From Bryoerythrophyllum caledonicum (taxonomy: Eukaryota; Streptophyta; Bryopsida; Pottiales; Pottiaceae): a stretch of 64,000 bases of DNA. This document shows positions 50,489-60,802 of this stretch, one piece after another; position 1 is the stretch's first letter, and every line of letters starts with the position of its first letter. Where the stretch lies: assembly GCA_963971425.1 (NCBI GenBank), contig OZ020515.1, positions 12,664,291 to 12,728,290 of the forward strand. Reading direction: 5' to 3'. A program made the position numbers and the translations under genes. The notes beneath the pieces are model-generated. The model searched no databases and had not been told where the DNA came from. It saw only the letters and a list, made by a program, of their open reading frames with translations.

Positions 50489-52324
50489 TTAGTGCTACAA
50501 TGAATCCCTGGGACCGGCAACCCCTTTGGCACGTCTATCATTACCATGTCCACCAAACCAAGATCGCAAGGATCTCCACGCAAGGTTTGGAATCTAGAGC
50601 CAACATGCGCCTTTGCAAATTGGCGCAACTTGGTCCAAACCGGGGGGTAGTCAGCATCTTCAGAGATATCGTCCAAGAGAAGCATGATGGAGAGGGCACT
50701 CTCACACATCATCGACACTCCAACAGAAGAATCAACATGTTTGGTCATTGGAATTGTGTACAATGTCAGAAATGGCTTTGTAATCAATGTTGAGGACTGG
50801 CTACTAGCTAAAGGAAAATTTCCTTGCAACAATGCCACCGCAGTAGGAATAATAAGCGATCCACGGTTCCACCCACCCCAAACTGAGCAATGAGCTTCTC
50901 GGATCCCTCCCTCAACACCAACACTACTAGCTCTTTGTTTCTCTCCTTGACTTCCTTCTTCAGTGTCTTGGCGGTCTCCTTTTCTACACTGAAAGCTTCC
51001 TTCTCCGCCGCTTTAGCCGCCGCCTTTGCAGCAGCCGCCTCTCTCACCTTCGGAATCAAATCTACATCCACTTGAGCAACCATCAAGGGAACCGATGGAG
51101 GAAGCATCTTGTCATCACCATCTAAGACGCGTACAGAGTCACGGCGGGACCTTAGTTGCATCTCTTTGCCCGAGGTAAGATCGGAATCCTTCAGCTCCAA
51201 GTACCAAAGGCACTACTCCAAATGGCGAGTTGCAACTGCGCCTCCGTGAAGATGCAATGGACATCAGTGGGATCTGTCCACATGTTCAAGCGAATCCGAA
51301 GTTGTTTCGGCTGCATGGCTCACTTGGCAACAAGCTCTCTCCAAAAGTAGGGAAGAAATGCCCTTTTCATCGACCTCTCACACCCGGGCTACATCAGAAA
51401 TTTCTCGGTTTTTGTGAATCCAATCTTCTTCCCCATATGAGTTCACAAAAACTGAGAAAATGCTTTGTCCCACAACTTAATGCACCACGATTCAATCCAT
51501 GCTCCAAATTCTTTCACGGGATTGGGAAGCCCTTCCGTCTAGAAGACTAGATTGTCTTCTTGGACAATCTCCACAAATTTCTTCTCACATTTGTCTTCCA
51601 GCTAAAACCAACCAAACAACAATTTAGACCAAGAAAATATTAGCAATAAAAAATCTACATTAACTAAAATCCAATGATGTGGGAAACTTACCCCCAGCCC
51701 AAAAGGCAGCTCTATCGATCCATGCCCGAAGACTTGTGTCTGAAACTGGAGATTTTGGGAAGTGATATTCCTCTCTACTCAACTTGCTCATGTTCCACCT
51801 GGTCCACTTGCACCAGTGCGCCTTGAACTTTGATGGCACCTTAGCAGTACAAAAAAGCTATAACTTCTCCAATGTCATCTCCGGCTTGAACTGGTAAATG
51901 TCAAAATGGCGCAAAGGTAGAAGTTGACAAAGGGGTGCACATAGATGTGTTGTAACTTAAACTAGTGTCAGCATCAACAAGCCTTATGTGGTAATTGAAG
52001 AAAAGCAAGCAAATAATTAAAAGGTTTGAAAGAGATCAATTATAACATGGTTGTGTGTGCTAACATCATGTATATTGTATTCATGTGAAACTTTTACCAC
52101 ACAAACTAGACAAGTAGGGGCTTTTTTTCCAACAACTGTTACTACATTTAGACATTTGATGCAAAAGATATAATTTTTTGTAGTTCAACGGAGCCTACAA
52201 TGTACATAATATGTCCATAGAGACCATTAGAATTGTGGTTTCCATTGGCTAGCATAAACTTTCTTGGTGGTGAAGTTCACCGGTAGTCTTCACCTTATGA
52301 AGTTGGCCGGTGGACTTCACCGTT

Positions 52325-52479
52325 GGGTGTTTACACTACTAACCGGTCAAAACTTCTTCATGCATTACTTTATTCTTTTTTTGTCTTGTCCAACATCCAC
52401 CGCTCCCCTCAAATAACCATGTCTTGGCCGAGACTTCTTGACCGGCCGATGGAGTTCTCCACCGTAGTGTAAAACCCCC
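52325..52479. mobile_element. Small TIR element
   Basis: GGGTGTTTACACTAC at 52325-52339 pairs with GTAGTGTAAAACCCC at 52464-52478 with one mismatch. Inner AACCGGTCAA pairs with TTGACCGGCC. About 155 bp, no coding sequence and no clear target duplication. Flanking GGTGAAGTTCACC-like repeats suggest the element may extend further left. Confidence 0.5.
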
Positions 52480-52757
52480 CTAAATGGCACGTTGGAACAA
52501 CAATTGCACGGTGAGGTCAATATTAAATCACGGTTTGACAAATTTGTGTTCACAGTGCACTTCACGACCTCACAGAATCATACTACGAACAAGGATGAAG
52601 TGATCATCTCCAACCTTGACCCCACCCACTCAAGCAATGCTTCTGCGTACTCAATTCTACCGCCCTCCGTAATCAATAAAAAATTGCCCACGAGCAGCTG
52701 CAGCAAGGATGTCAATACAATAGCCTTCCAACCACCACACGTTGGCTACGTCGCTCA

Positions 52758-53077
52758 AGGCCTGTTCGCACTAGGCAGAAAAACGCATGTTCACCGCAAG
52801 CACTGCAAGAATCTACGTCAGAAGGGTAACATGTAAAAAAACATTCAGAGAATTAAAGAACTAAAATCCAAAAGTGAATAGTACTTGCGGCCACTTGAAC
52901 AATACTTACTATCGCAAATTTATGGCTCATTTTGGCTTGCGTGCGGCAATTGCATGCAACATTGACTTGAGTTGGTATGAGACAAGAGTCTACAATGTTT
53001 TTGAATAAGAAAATATTTTCTCAAATTACCCTAACGCGGAACGCAAGTTGACCGCAAGTGCTAGTGCGAACGGGCCT
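52758..53077. mobile_element. MITE with TCA target duplication
   Basis: The ends AGGCCTGTTCGCACTAG (52758-52774) and CTAGTGCGAACGGGCCT (53061-53077) are inverted repeats with one mismatch. They are flanked on both sides by TCA (52755-52757 and 53078-53080). The words ACCGCAAG and TTGACCGCAAG recur inside each end. 320 bp with no coding capacity. A 3-bp duplication and GGCC-rich ends fit the Harbinger group. Confidence 0.85.
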
Positions 53078-55203
53078 TCAAGTCCACTCCCCACTCACAA
53101 CAATGTGCGCTCACCGGTCGACAGCGTTCCCCAACTCCGGGATGCACCTCCACCTTCCCCTTCAACAGCTTCCAATAGTGCACAAAACGGCACACGCAGC
53201 CAACAGACACACCTCAACAATGGTAACATATAGAACGTCGACAAGGAGAGCCCTTCGCACACACATCCGACCCAACCAACGAGACACACTTAGACTCTGT
53301 CATCGCCTGCGCCGCGCACTCATGCGCCTCCGATCCTCCGGTTCAGGACTCCACCTACCGCCCAACCACCCTTGCAGATTCCGGACCTGATGCCGCTTCC
53401 GCTCCACCGACGCCCAAGAACTCCCCGGCCCTGCTCCTCCAGCTGCAGCTCATGCGGCCCTCATAACAGCTTCAGCTCCACAACCTCTTAAGTTGCAGAG
53501 CTCCGGGCACTCGGACTTGCGCTTGTAGACCAACCCCCGTTCAACCGCAGCTCTGCCGCAGCTTCGCTCGCGCGCAGCTCTTTTCACCTCCAACGCAGCG
53601 CCCTTCCGAGAAGACCTCAACTCAGCTCCCTCGCTCACAGCATCGCACTTCCGTCTCCCTCGCTCACAGCATCGCACTTCCGTCTCCCTCGCTCATAGCA
53701 TCGCACTTCCGTCTCCCTCCCGACTCACGACCACAACCCAACAGAATCACTCTGGTGCAACTAACCTTTGGCGCCGCACAACTCTAATCCTCCGACTCAG
53801 CCGCCTCCTACGCAGCACATACACTCCGATCCCCACACGGCGTCCACTCACGAACCCTTTGCGCACTCACACAATGCACGGCACAGCTCTTTCCAAACCT
53901 CAGCGCGGCACACGCGCCTCGTACGCAGACACAAGCTTCGGCGTTGTCTTCCGCTCCAATGTTCTCTTTCGATCCGTCGCCACTCTCTGTCAACCACCGC
54001 ACCCCACACCACACTCACAGACCGACCTCTCGCATGACACCCACATCCTACAGACCTCAACTCCTGTCCGACACAGACGCTACGGCCTACACCGCACCGC
54101 CATCTGTCCTCCTTCCACACACAAGCCCCCCACAGACAACCCACAAACCCTCGCTCAACTTACACACGCACTCTCCCCTCTCCCCTCTCACAAAAACACA
54201 CCCACTCCACATCCGTGCCTCATTCACGAACTCACACACCAGCCGACACCGAAAGGAAATCACGCACACACACAGCTTGCCCACAACACCAATCTACTTC
54301 TAATTTCTTTCCACTTGGTTTTCTTCTACTTCTAATTTTTTCTTTTCTTTTTCTTTTTTTCTTTGAGAGGTATAGTCTCCTCTCTTAAATTCTAAATTCT
54401 GCCACTTCTCCAACCCTTTCTTCTAATTTATCTCCTAAAACGTGGTTGTCCACCTACTATTAATCACTAAGTCCTCACACCAACTTTGGTGAACAACAAC
54501 CTAAATAAGTAGTAAAATACTACTAAAGGGCCTCGTAAATCCCTGTCTCTTTTCTCCTCGCATCTAAAGTTGTCCATAATAACCCGAACCTCTTTCCACT
54601 AATTTGGTGAAGTATTCGGGGTTTTTAACACTACTAACCGCCTGTTGTTGCTAACTTCTATCTAGTGTACCAAAATTTAACAATTTAATCTAAAATTAAA
54701 TAGGACCCAAAAATTGGGCTCACAGTTGCCTGATGTGCCCGCTCTCCCTATTTGAACTTCAAAACCCTATAACTTTTTCATAAAATGACGGACTTAAAAG
54801 AAAAAAAATTGGACTAGTACAAAGCTTTTAGTAATGTCCATCTGCAACAAAAATTTCAAAAAATAAAGTTATAAATTGACACAGCAGAAACCTGCCTGAA
54901 CCATAATAGATGGAATGTATTATGTGAATGTGACTGATTTCGACCAGTTTGACTTAACACTAACCGGACGTCAGCCGGTTCAGATGAAGATATGGGGGAT
55001 TTTCGAAATCAATGACATGTGCATGAACTTCATCAAATCCGGATTTAACAATGAGTTACCAGTTCCCCAATCCCAGCTGGGAGCCAGGTTGCCATGCTAC
55101 CACCTGGTTTGACCGTTCGAGTTTACTATCTAGAGGCTAAAGCTAGGCTGGGAGCAAAGTTAGCAAACCATGTGATGCGGGCCAGGACGAATTGACCCCC
55201 TCA
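53078..55203. other. C-rich then AT-rich intergenic region
   Basis: From 53080 to 54290 the plus strand is very rich in C, with CA/CT words giving many open frames on both strands that have no domain content. I treat these as compositional. A 29-bp tandem repeat lies inside and is listed separately. From 54300 to 55203 the sequence becomes AT-rich and non-coding. Confidence 0.5.
53626..53720. repeat. 29-bp tandem repeat, about 3.3 copies
   Basis: The unit starts CTCCCTCGCTCACAGCATCG and recurs at 53626, 53655, 53684 and (partly) 53713 with few changes. Confidence 0.85.
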
Positions 55204-55884
55204 GAGCATCTCCACCGGGGCACAGGGCCCCGGGAGAAATGCAATTATTCTGCTTGAGACACCGTGAAAGGTTGCATCGCAGGGCGTGGGTCGGCGCCGC
55301 CAGCCCGGTTGGCCAACCGAGCTGGCGGCGCCGGTTCTTCTGAACAACATATTTCTAGTAAGTAAAGGGTCACACCATAATTCCCCGCTTGAGTTCTCTA
55401 ATCACTCCATGCCACGTGGCGATCAATAAGTGGCAGTGGCTACGAGCGGCCACCTTCTTTGGAGTTTCACTATTTGTTAAGTGAAGTTTACTTTTCGGGA
55501 CTTGACTTCCTCTCTATTTCTCACCACCTTTGTGATTTATACATACCTCTTTGTGTGATATTTTTTTCCTTTATCACGGCCATGTTATATTTTTTGGTCT
55601 CTTACCTACTCTTGTTAGCGGTGCATAGTTCTTGTTATCAGCAGTACATCTTTTCTTTTAAATTTTGGTACATTGACCATCATTTTTTCGTTTTTTTCTT
55701 TAAAAGATCTTTTCATAGTGGAATCTATATCCATAAAAGAATACAGGATGAAAAATGAGTGCGCCGATGGATGAATGCGTAGATGAAAAACGCATGGAGT
55801 GGATGAACGTGTCGATGAAAAACGCTTTTGGATGAAAAGCTAAAAGTTAGGGTTTTGGATAAAATGAAAAGCTAAAAATTAGGG

Positions 55885-56037
55885 TTTTGGATAAAAGGAC
55901 GGGGACGGGGACGGGGACGAGGGACAAGGGGACAAGGATAGGGGGGACGATGGATTGGAGGGAAAGGGCTAGGGGACGGGGAGGTGGGGACTCAACACAA
56001 AAAAATGTTGTGTCCAAAGGACACGGGTAACACTCTA
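55885..56037. mobile_element. GGGGAC repeat and possible Helitron 3' end
   Basis: A short run of GGGGAC/GGGACA units at about 55895-55950 follows two copies of ATGAAAAGCTAAAA. At 56013-56037 a small hairpin (GTGTCC, AAA, GGACAC) is followed a few bases later by CTAG and then T, the usual layout of a Helitron 3' terminus. The 5' end was not found. Confidence 0.35.
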
Positions 56038-56387
56038 GTACTTAAATATTTGAATATGAAAGCTTGAAAAATTGGAGTTACATTTAATACAAATTAATAT
56101 TCAAACCCTGGAACTCATAAGTTTAGATTCCAAACATCTCTGGACTTAACTGTTCAATTTCAATTAACCCCTGAATGTCCTTCACAATTTCACACTAAAA
56201 CACTTCTAAACTATTAATTCTAGTGCAATGAGCAAGGAAGAAAACCGAATATCATATTCCTAGTTCTACCCCTTGGATCTCATTAAACACTTAATAAATA
56301 ACATACTCACAATACTTCATCAACTTTGAGCGTAGGGATTGAAAGATTGCATTTTTTCAGATTGAATTTCTAATTCTTCCTTCATTG

Positions 56388-57323
56388 ATGCCTCGTTCTC
56401 AAACCAGGTGGAGTACTATGGCTTCTGGTAGCGCTGTGAGAACGGCCCGTGGCTCAAACTTTTCGGACGCCGAGTGCGTGCGTCTTTGTCGTGCCTGAAT
56501 CCAACAATCTGAGGATTCTATTAGAGGGACTGGACAGAAACTTCTATCTTTTTGGGAAAGCATTCACAAGGCGTACGAGAAGATCGAGCCAGACAACGTT
56601 CCTTCACGTCCTTCGCGGAGCTTGGAGACTAAATGGCAGGAGATCAATAGGGACGTCACAAAGTTCAATGGGTTCTACAGCCAAGTGCAACTCATGAACA
56701 AATCTGGAACGAACGATGAGGACCGCATTCATGACGCAAAGAACTTGTATTTCAAATTCTACGGTGGAGGTGGAAAAAAACCCAAACCTTTTTGGTACTT
56801 GGAGTGTTGGAGGTACCTCAAGGACAAAGAGAAATGGAGGAGTTTGATTGTCGAAAGGGAAGAGGAAATCCCTAATGCCATCTGCAGCGCTACCAAAAGA
56901 GGGGGAGAGGAAATCCCTAATGCCATCTGCAGCGCTACCAAAAGAGGGGGAGAGGACTCCGGTGCAAGCTACTGCGGACCTCCTAGAGCGCCCCATCGGA
57001 AATAAGAAAGCAGAGGCGCTTTCAAAGGTGGACGCGAAGACCAAGAATATTGACCAGGAATTCAAGAAAGCAACCGCTAAATGGTCGAATCGCATGAGAG
57101 GAGGATGACGGCCATGGAGAAGGCTCTGAATATACAACTCTTCTCCATGGATTTGTCAAAGATGCCAGCTGAGAGCGCAAAATATTACACATTACTCCGT
57201 GAGCAAGCTATGGAAGAATTAACAACATCTCGCACTGCAGCTTCAATTCCACGGCCCTCCCCTGTGGCAATAGAACCTCCAATGGTTCCCATCGGGTCCA
57301 AACCCGAGGTACTGTACTTGTAA
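56388..57323 (+). pseudogene. Myb/SANT and NAM-associated-like protein of a Harbinger element, broken
   Basis: Starting at ATG 56388, GSNFSDAECVRLCRA is followed by a TGA (56496-56498) where the family has Trp. Reading on gives SFWESIHKAYEKIEP, SLETKWQEINRDVTKFNGFY and DAKNLYFKFYGGGG, the trihelix/Myb-like domain found in the DNA-binding partner of plant Harbinger transposases. In another frame RPIGNKKAEALSKVDAK and MEKALNIQLFSMDLSKM match the NAM-associated C-terminal region. A 45-bp unit is duplicated in tandem at 56862-56951, adding 15 codons. A nonsense codon and at least one frameshift show it is dead. Confidence 0.7.
56862..56951. repeat. Tandem duplication of 45 bp
   Basis: The unit beginning GAGGAAATCCCTAATGCC is repeated exactly at 56862 and 56907 inside the Myb/NAM-like pseudogene. 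It keeps the frame. Confidence 0.9.
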
Positions 57324-57934
57324 TTTCACCCTTTACAGTCATTTATATCAGTGTAGATACTTGAAATGCTCTCAAAATGCATATGCCATATTCACTCACT
57401 ATTACATTATTCTACAGAGTCCTGGAAGCAAAGATGATGATGACTCCCCGAGTCTCACAGTGGCGGCCCCTCCACGCCTGGATGTTGAGGTTGTTCGACC
57501 TAGCGAGAGATTTTACGATGACACAAACTACTTTGGTCAGACTTTTCCATGAATTAACTATTCACTTCTTCTTATCAGAACGCTTGAAGTATGAATGTTC
57601 ACCATGATATGTATTGCCCTTGTAGTAGCTAATCTTTTATGTACGGAGAACATTATCCTTTACGGCTTTTTCTGGCATGTTTTAGAAATTTTCATTTATT
57701 GCGGCCTGTGTTATAAAAAAAATTACTATTAAATTTTGTAAACAATTGTCATTTATTTTCTCTAATTTTACAGTCTTCACTCCTAAATCTCCAACACTTA
57801 TCTTAAATGGATAAATTCATTTTATCCAAAGTCAAATTTTCACACATTGCCATAAATTGTCCCGCAAGGTACCTAAAAAACTTCTTTGTTTCCACATAAA
57901 GCCTAGATTTTGACATATTCAATTTTTTCAACTA

Positions 57935-58209
57935 CATGATATGATATGGTGGAATCCTATATCATATCCATGATATGATATGATATGATATGATATGATA
58001 TGATATGGTGGAAATCTATATACAAAAAAAACAAAAAAACAAAAAAAACAAACAACAAAAACAAAAAAAAACAAAAAAACAAAACCAAAAACAAAAAACA
58101 AAAACAAAAAAAACAAAAAACAAAAACAAGAAGAAACAAAAAAACAAAAAAACAAAAAAACAAAAGAACAAAACAAAAAAAAAACAATTAAAAAAAACAA
58201 TAAAAAAAA
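57935..58209. repeat. TGATA microsatellite and A-rich simple repeat
   Basis: At about 57935-58012 the pentamer GATAT is repeated many times. At 58022-58209 the sequence is almost wholly A and C as (CAAAAA)n-like text. The Phe-rich and Lys-rich open frames seen here on both strands are products of the repeat. Confidence 0.95.
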
Positions 58210-58357
58210 CTAGCCAACTGCGTTTTGGGATTCCCTGTTGGCTTTCCCCGGGGATGAGTGCAGGGGCAAGAGGGTAACCTCCCTCCCTCCCCCCCACAAT
58301 CAGGCACCTCTCCTCCATGGCGTGGGAAATTCCCCGTCAGGGGTGGAGATGCTCTCA

Positions 58358-60802
58358 TTGGGGTCAGTGGATGGGTGCGGACACGACATCCCACGCTCGG
58401 ACTTACCCGAGGTACGCCACATCTTAATTGCATGGGGCCATTTTTCTGGCCCTCTTATTTTAGGGGGTCCATAAGCTTTTTTTGGAATTGTTTTGGACAC
58501 ATTTGAGGCCCACGGCTATTGTTTATCCTAGAAGTTCTTCCCTTGCTATAAATAGGGCCCCATCCCAAAACAAAATAGGGGCCAGGTTTGGCTCCACCAC
58601 CTTGTGGCCCCACGCGGTAAGTTCGAGTGTGGCGGATATCCTGTCAAATCACAGTGGATGGACGGACGTGGACAAGGTCATCTCCTCCCTATTCCCTTGC
58701 CCGTTCCTGCAGCCCCATTCTCCTACCCATTCCCCTAGCTTCATTCAAACTCTAAACCCTAAATACCACCTGTAAACCCTAACTCCTAAACCCTGAACCC
58801 TAATACCCTCCCCAGGGTTCTCTAAACCCTAAAACTAGGTTACAGGGGGAACAAGGAGGGAAATGGTCCTCGTCCACCACCGTCCATCCACTGACCCTGG
58901 TCTCTGATGCGGCATAGCGGCAAGTTGGGATTCGGGGCAGTGTTTTGTACGATTTGGTGGTATTTTATCAACTTCGCCATCTAGGAATCATTCACGCCAA
59001 CAGACTCCACAATCATGATCGCAGTCAAGTGTGCATCACCAAAGCTTCTGGTCAGCATCGAGCAACGTGCGAGCACGAGGTCCGAAAGTCATACGCCATT
59101 AAGATGAGGGCCCCCCCTCCGGGTAACGCTCGAACGACCACGAAACACTCGTGCCAAGACTCCACCAACATTAGGCCCACGCACATGCGCAGATTTGGCT
59201 GGAGACGCGGGCTCACAAAGATGGGGTCTGTTCACCAGAACAAGCTCTGTTGAGAGTGCGCCTCAACCTCAGCCAAAGTCAGGCAGGCACAAAAAAAATG
59301 AGCCGCCTCTCTTAGCCTCAGCCACCCACTTTTGTTTTACCCTTATCAACCCTCTGACACTTAAAATTAGAGTAAGTAAAATGCACAAGTCACATAGAAA
59401 AGCACTATAAAAGAAGGCAGAGAGATGTAGTAGTCCTCTCTCTCCTTGGCGTTTTTTTTTACTCAACACGGCGTACGCCGGCGCACATGCAAGCGGCGCG
59501 CTCCATGGCGTACGCCGGCTGACTTTCAAATACCCCAAACCCCTTCACACCGAGCGGTGTGAACGGGGTCGGAGCAGCTGATCCAGGCGCCGCCGCGTGG
59601 AACTGCGCCGGCGACGCCGGCTCAGCTCCTGACGCATGTGCGTCAGCCTATTATCGCCGTCAAGTGTGCAGCATCCAGCTTCTGTCGTTTTGGAGACATC
59701 CTTCTCCGCCGAAGTCTGTGAAATAACCCCGAAGCTCTCATTATCTCGATAGTGCAGCAGCAGGTCCGAGTTACTTGTTATACGAGGCTCCACTCTCTGT
59801 CACATGCATCTCTTTCGCCGCACGCCGCACGCTGCTCCTCCAGGATCTCCATTCTGCAACCCCGCGCACGCCGAACTTGCTGTCCGTTTCGGGAACCTCA
59901 GCTGGCAACCGGCCTCTGCATCCGCAAGCTTGGATTGTCTTCCTCCGTCGTGTGAAGAGTGTGCCATCGTAATTTCTACAGGTATGTATGCAGCTCAACT
60001 CAAGTCCGCCTTGCATCTCCCTCGGTGTACATAACTTGTGCACCTAAGTTCGGTTCTGGTCGGTGTCCTCGGTGGAGAGTCCTCAAACGTGACATGTATT
60101 CAATCCCAGTTTGTTTGCAGACCCTGTCGCTCTTAAGAGCCTGTTGTTTTCCTAAATGGTTGGAAATTTCGAGCTGAAACTAGAGATGATCTAGTTGAAA
60201 CTTCTGGAGATTACGAGAAGAGAGAGAGGTCGTTGGAATGCATGTTCAGTGAGTTTGTTCTGTGAAGAGGCTAAACCCTTTAACGCCGCGCTGGCTATGG
60301 CGCGACCATCAATCTACGATCGGAGTAGATGATGCTCTCCAGAGTCTCCTACTCTCATAGATGCTGGTCGCGCCATAGCCAGCCCTGCGTAGAAGGGTAA
60401 ATAAACACGCTGGTTTAATCTGTTATCCAGTTGAGGGATATCATTCTGGCAACTGTACATTTGACAACGTGTGCGTTATCATGTGGCGCTTTGGCATCCT
60501 GGACACCCCAAATATGTGATTGGGTATCAGTTGAAGGTCAACTTGTGGAGTCAAAAACTGGGACATGTGGATGTCGATCTGCGGATGCCTTGCACGCTCA
60601 CATATGTAACTTACATACATGTGTTCCTAGGGTTTTGTTCTCTCAACAGGAGCGGATCAAAGTGAGGTGCTCTACATTGTGAAGGAGAGTGGTGCTGAAC
60701 TTTTCTTGGAGCGGTTTCTTACTGCTCTTCTTATATGTGGTGGACTGCATCTAGCTTATATCATCATCGGAGTGAGTATTATCGAGGAATATTTCATCAG
60801 CA
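58358..60802. other. Intergenic, telomere-like tract and GC-rich palindromes
   Basis: At about 58745-58835 degenerate CCCTAAA units recur (interstitial telomere-like). At about 59475-59620 GGCGTACGCCGGC occurs twice in a GC-rich patch, and CTGACGCA/TGCGTCAG form a short palindrome near 59628. An inverted repeat at 60290-60383 is listed separately. The 5' leader of the ankyrin gene probably lies in the last few hundred bases. Confidence 0.5.
60290..60383. repeat. Perfect 19-bp inverted repeat (hairpin)
   Basis: GCTGGCTATGGCGCGACCA at 60290-60308 and its exact complement at 60365-60383 flank a 56-nt loop. It could be a small foldback element or a structured RNA, about 420 bp upstream of the ankyrin gene start. 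Confidence 0.85.

Larger units (their letters stand above)
48572..51960 (-). pseudogene. N4/N6 DNA methylase-like gene, interrupted and decayed
   Basis: Reading down the minus strand, AWIDRAAFWAG (about 51700) is followed by KKFVEIVQEDN, GAWIESWCIKLWDKAFSQF and an Ala/Lys-rich coiled stretch (about 51075-50930). Then comes CDLGLVDMVMIDVPKGL (about 50550-50500), which I equate with the motif IV (DPPY) region. After the inserted MITE, LRDGQPGGTHKCF and LMEVLIDLCTQEDDVVFDLTASTG (about 49500-49440) splice to ASIKACKALMRHILALEFDSDLVEGVL (about 49375-49295). The last two resemble the AdoMet motif I region (DPFxGTGS) and following helix of beta-class N4/N6 methylases. In-frame stops at about 51555, 51460, 51395 and 51325, a diverged DPPY and two transposon insertions mark it as dead. 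A C-terminal fragment may lie at 48572-48770. Confidence 0.55.
55204..58354. mobile_element. Harbinger-like element of 3.15 kb with TCA duplication
   Basis: GAGCATCTCCACC at 55204-55216 and its exact complement GGTGGAGATGCTC at 58342-58354 face inward, flanked by TCA (55201-55203 and 58355-58357). GAGCATCTCCA-type ends are common in plant Harbinger-group elements. Inside is a broken Myb/NAM-like gene of the kind that accompanies Harbinger transposases, plus satellites and what may be a nested Helitron end. No transposase (DDE) gene is visible. Confidence 0.7.

Noticed and set aside
53626..53720. CRISPR-like regular repeat
   Set aside because: The 29-bp units are head to tail with no spacers, in a plant nuclear context.
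53808..54335. Several open frames of 68-158 codons
   Set aside because: C-rich, CA/CT repetitive sequence gives open frames in many phases; nothing resembles a protein family.
58005..58318. Lys/Gln-rich and Phe-rich open frames
   Set aside because: They are translations of an A-rich simple repeat and its complement.
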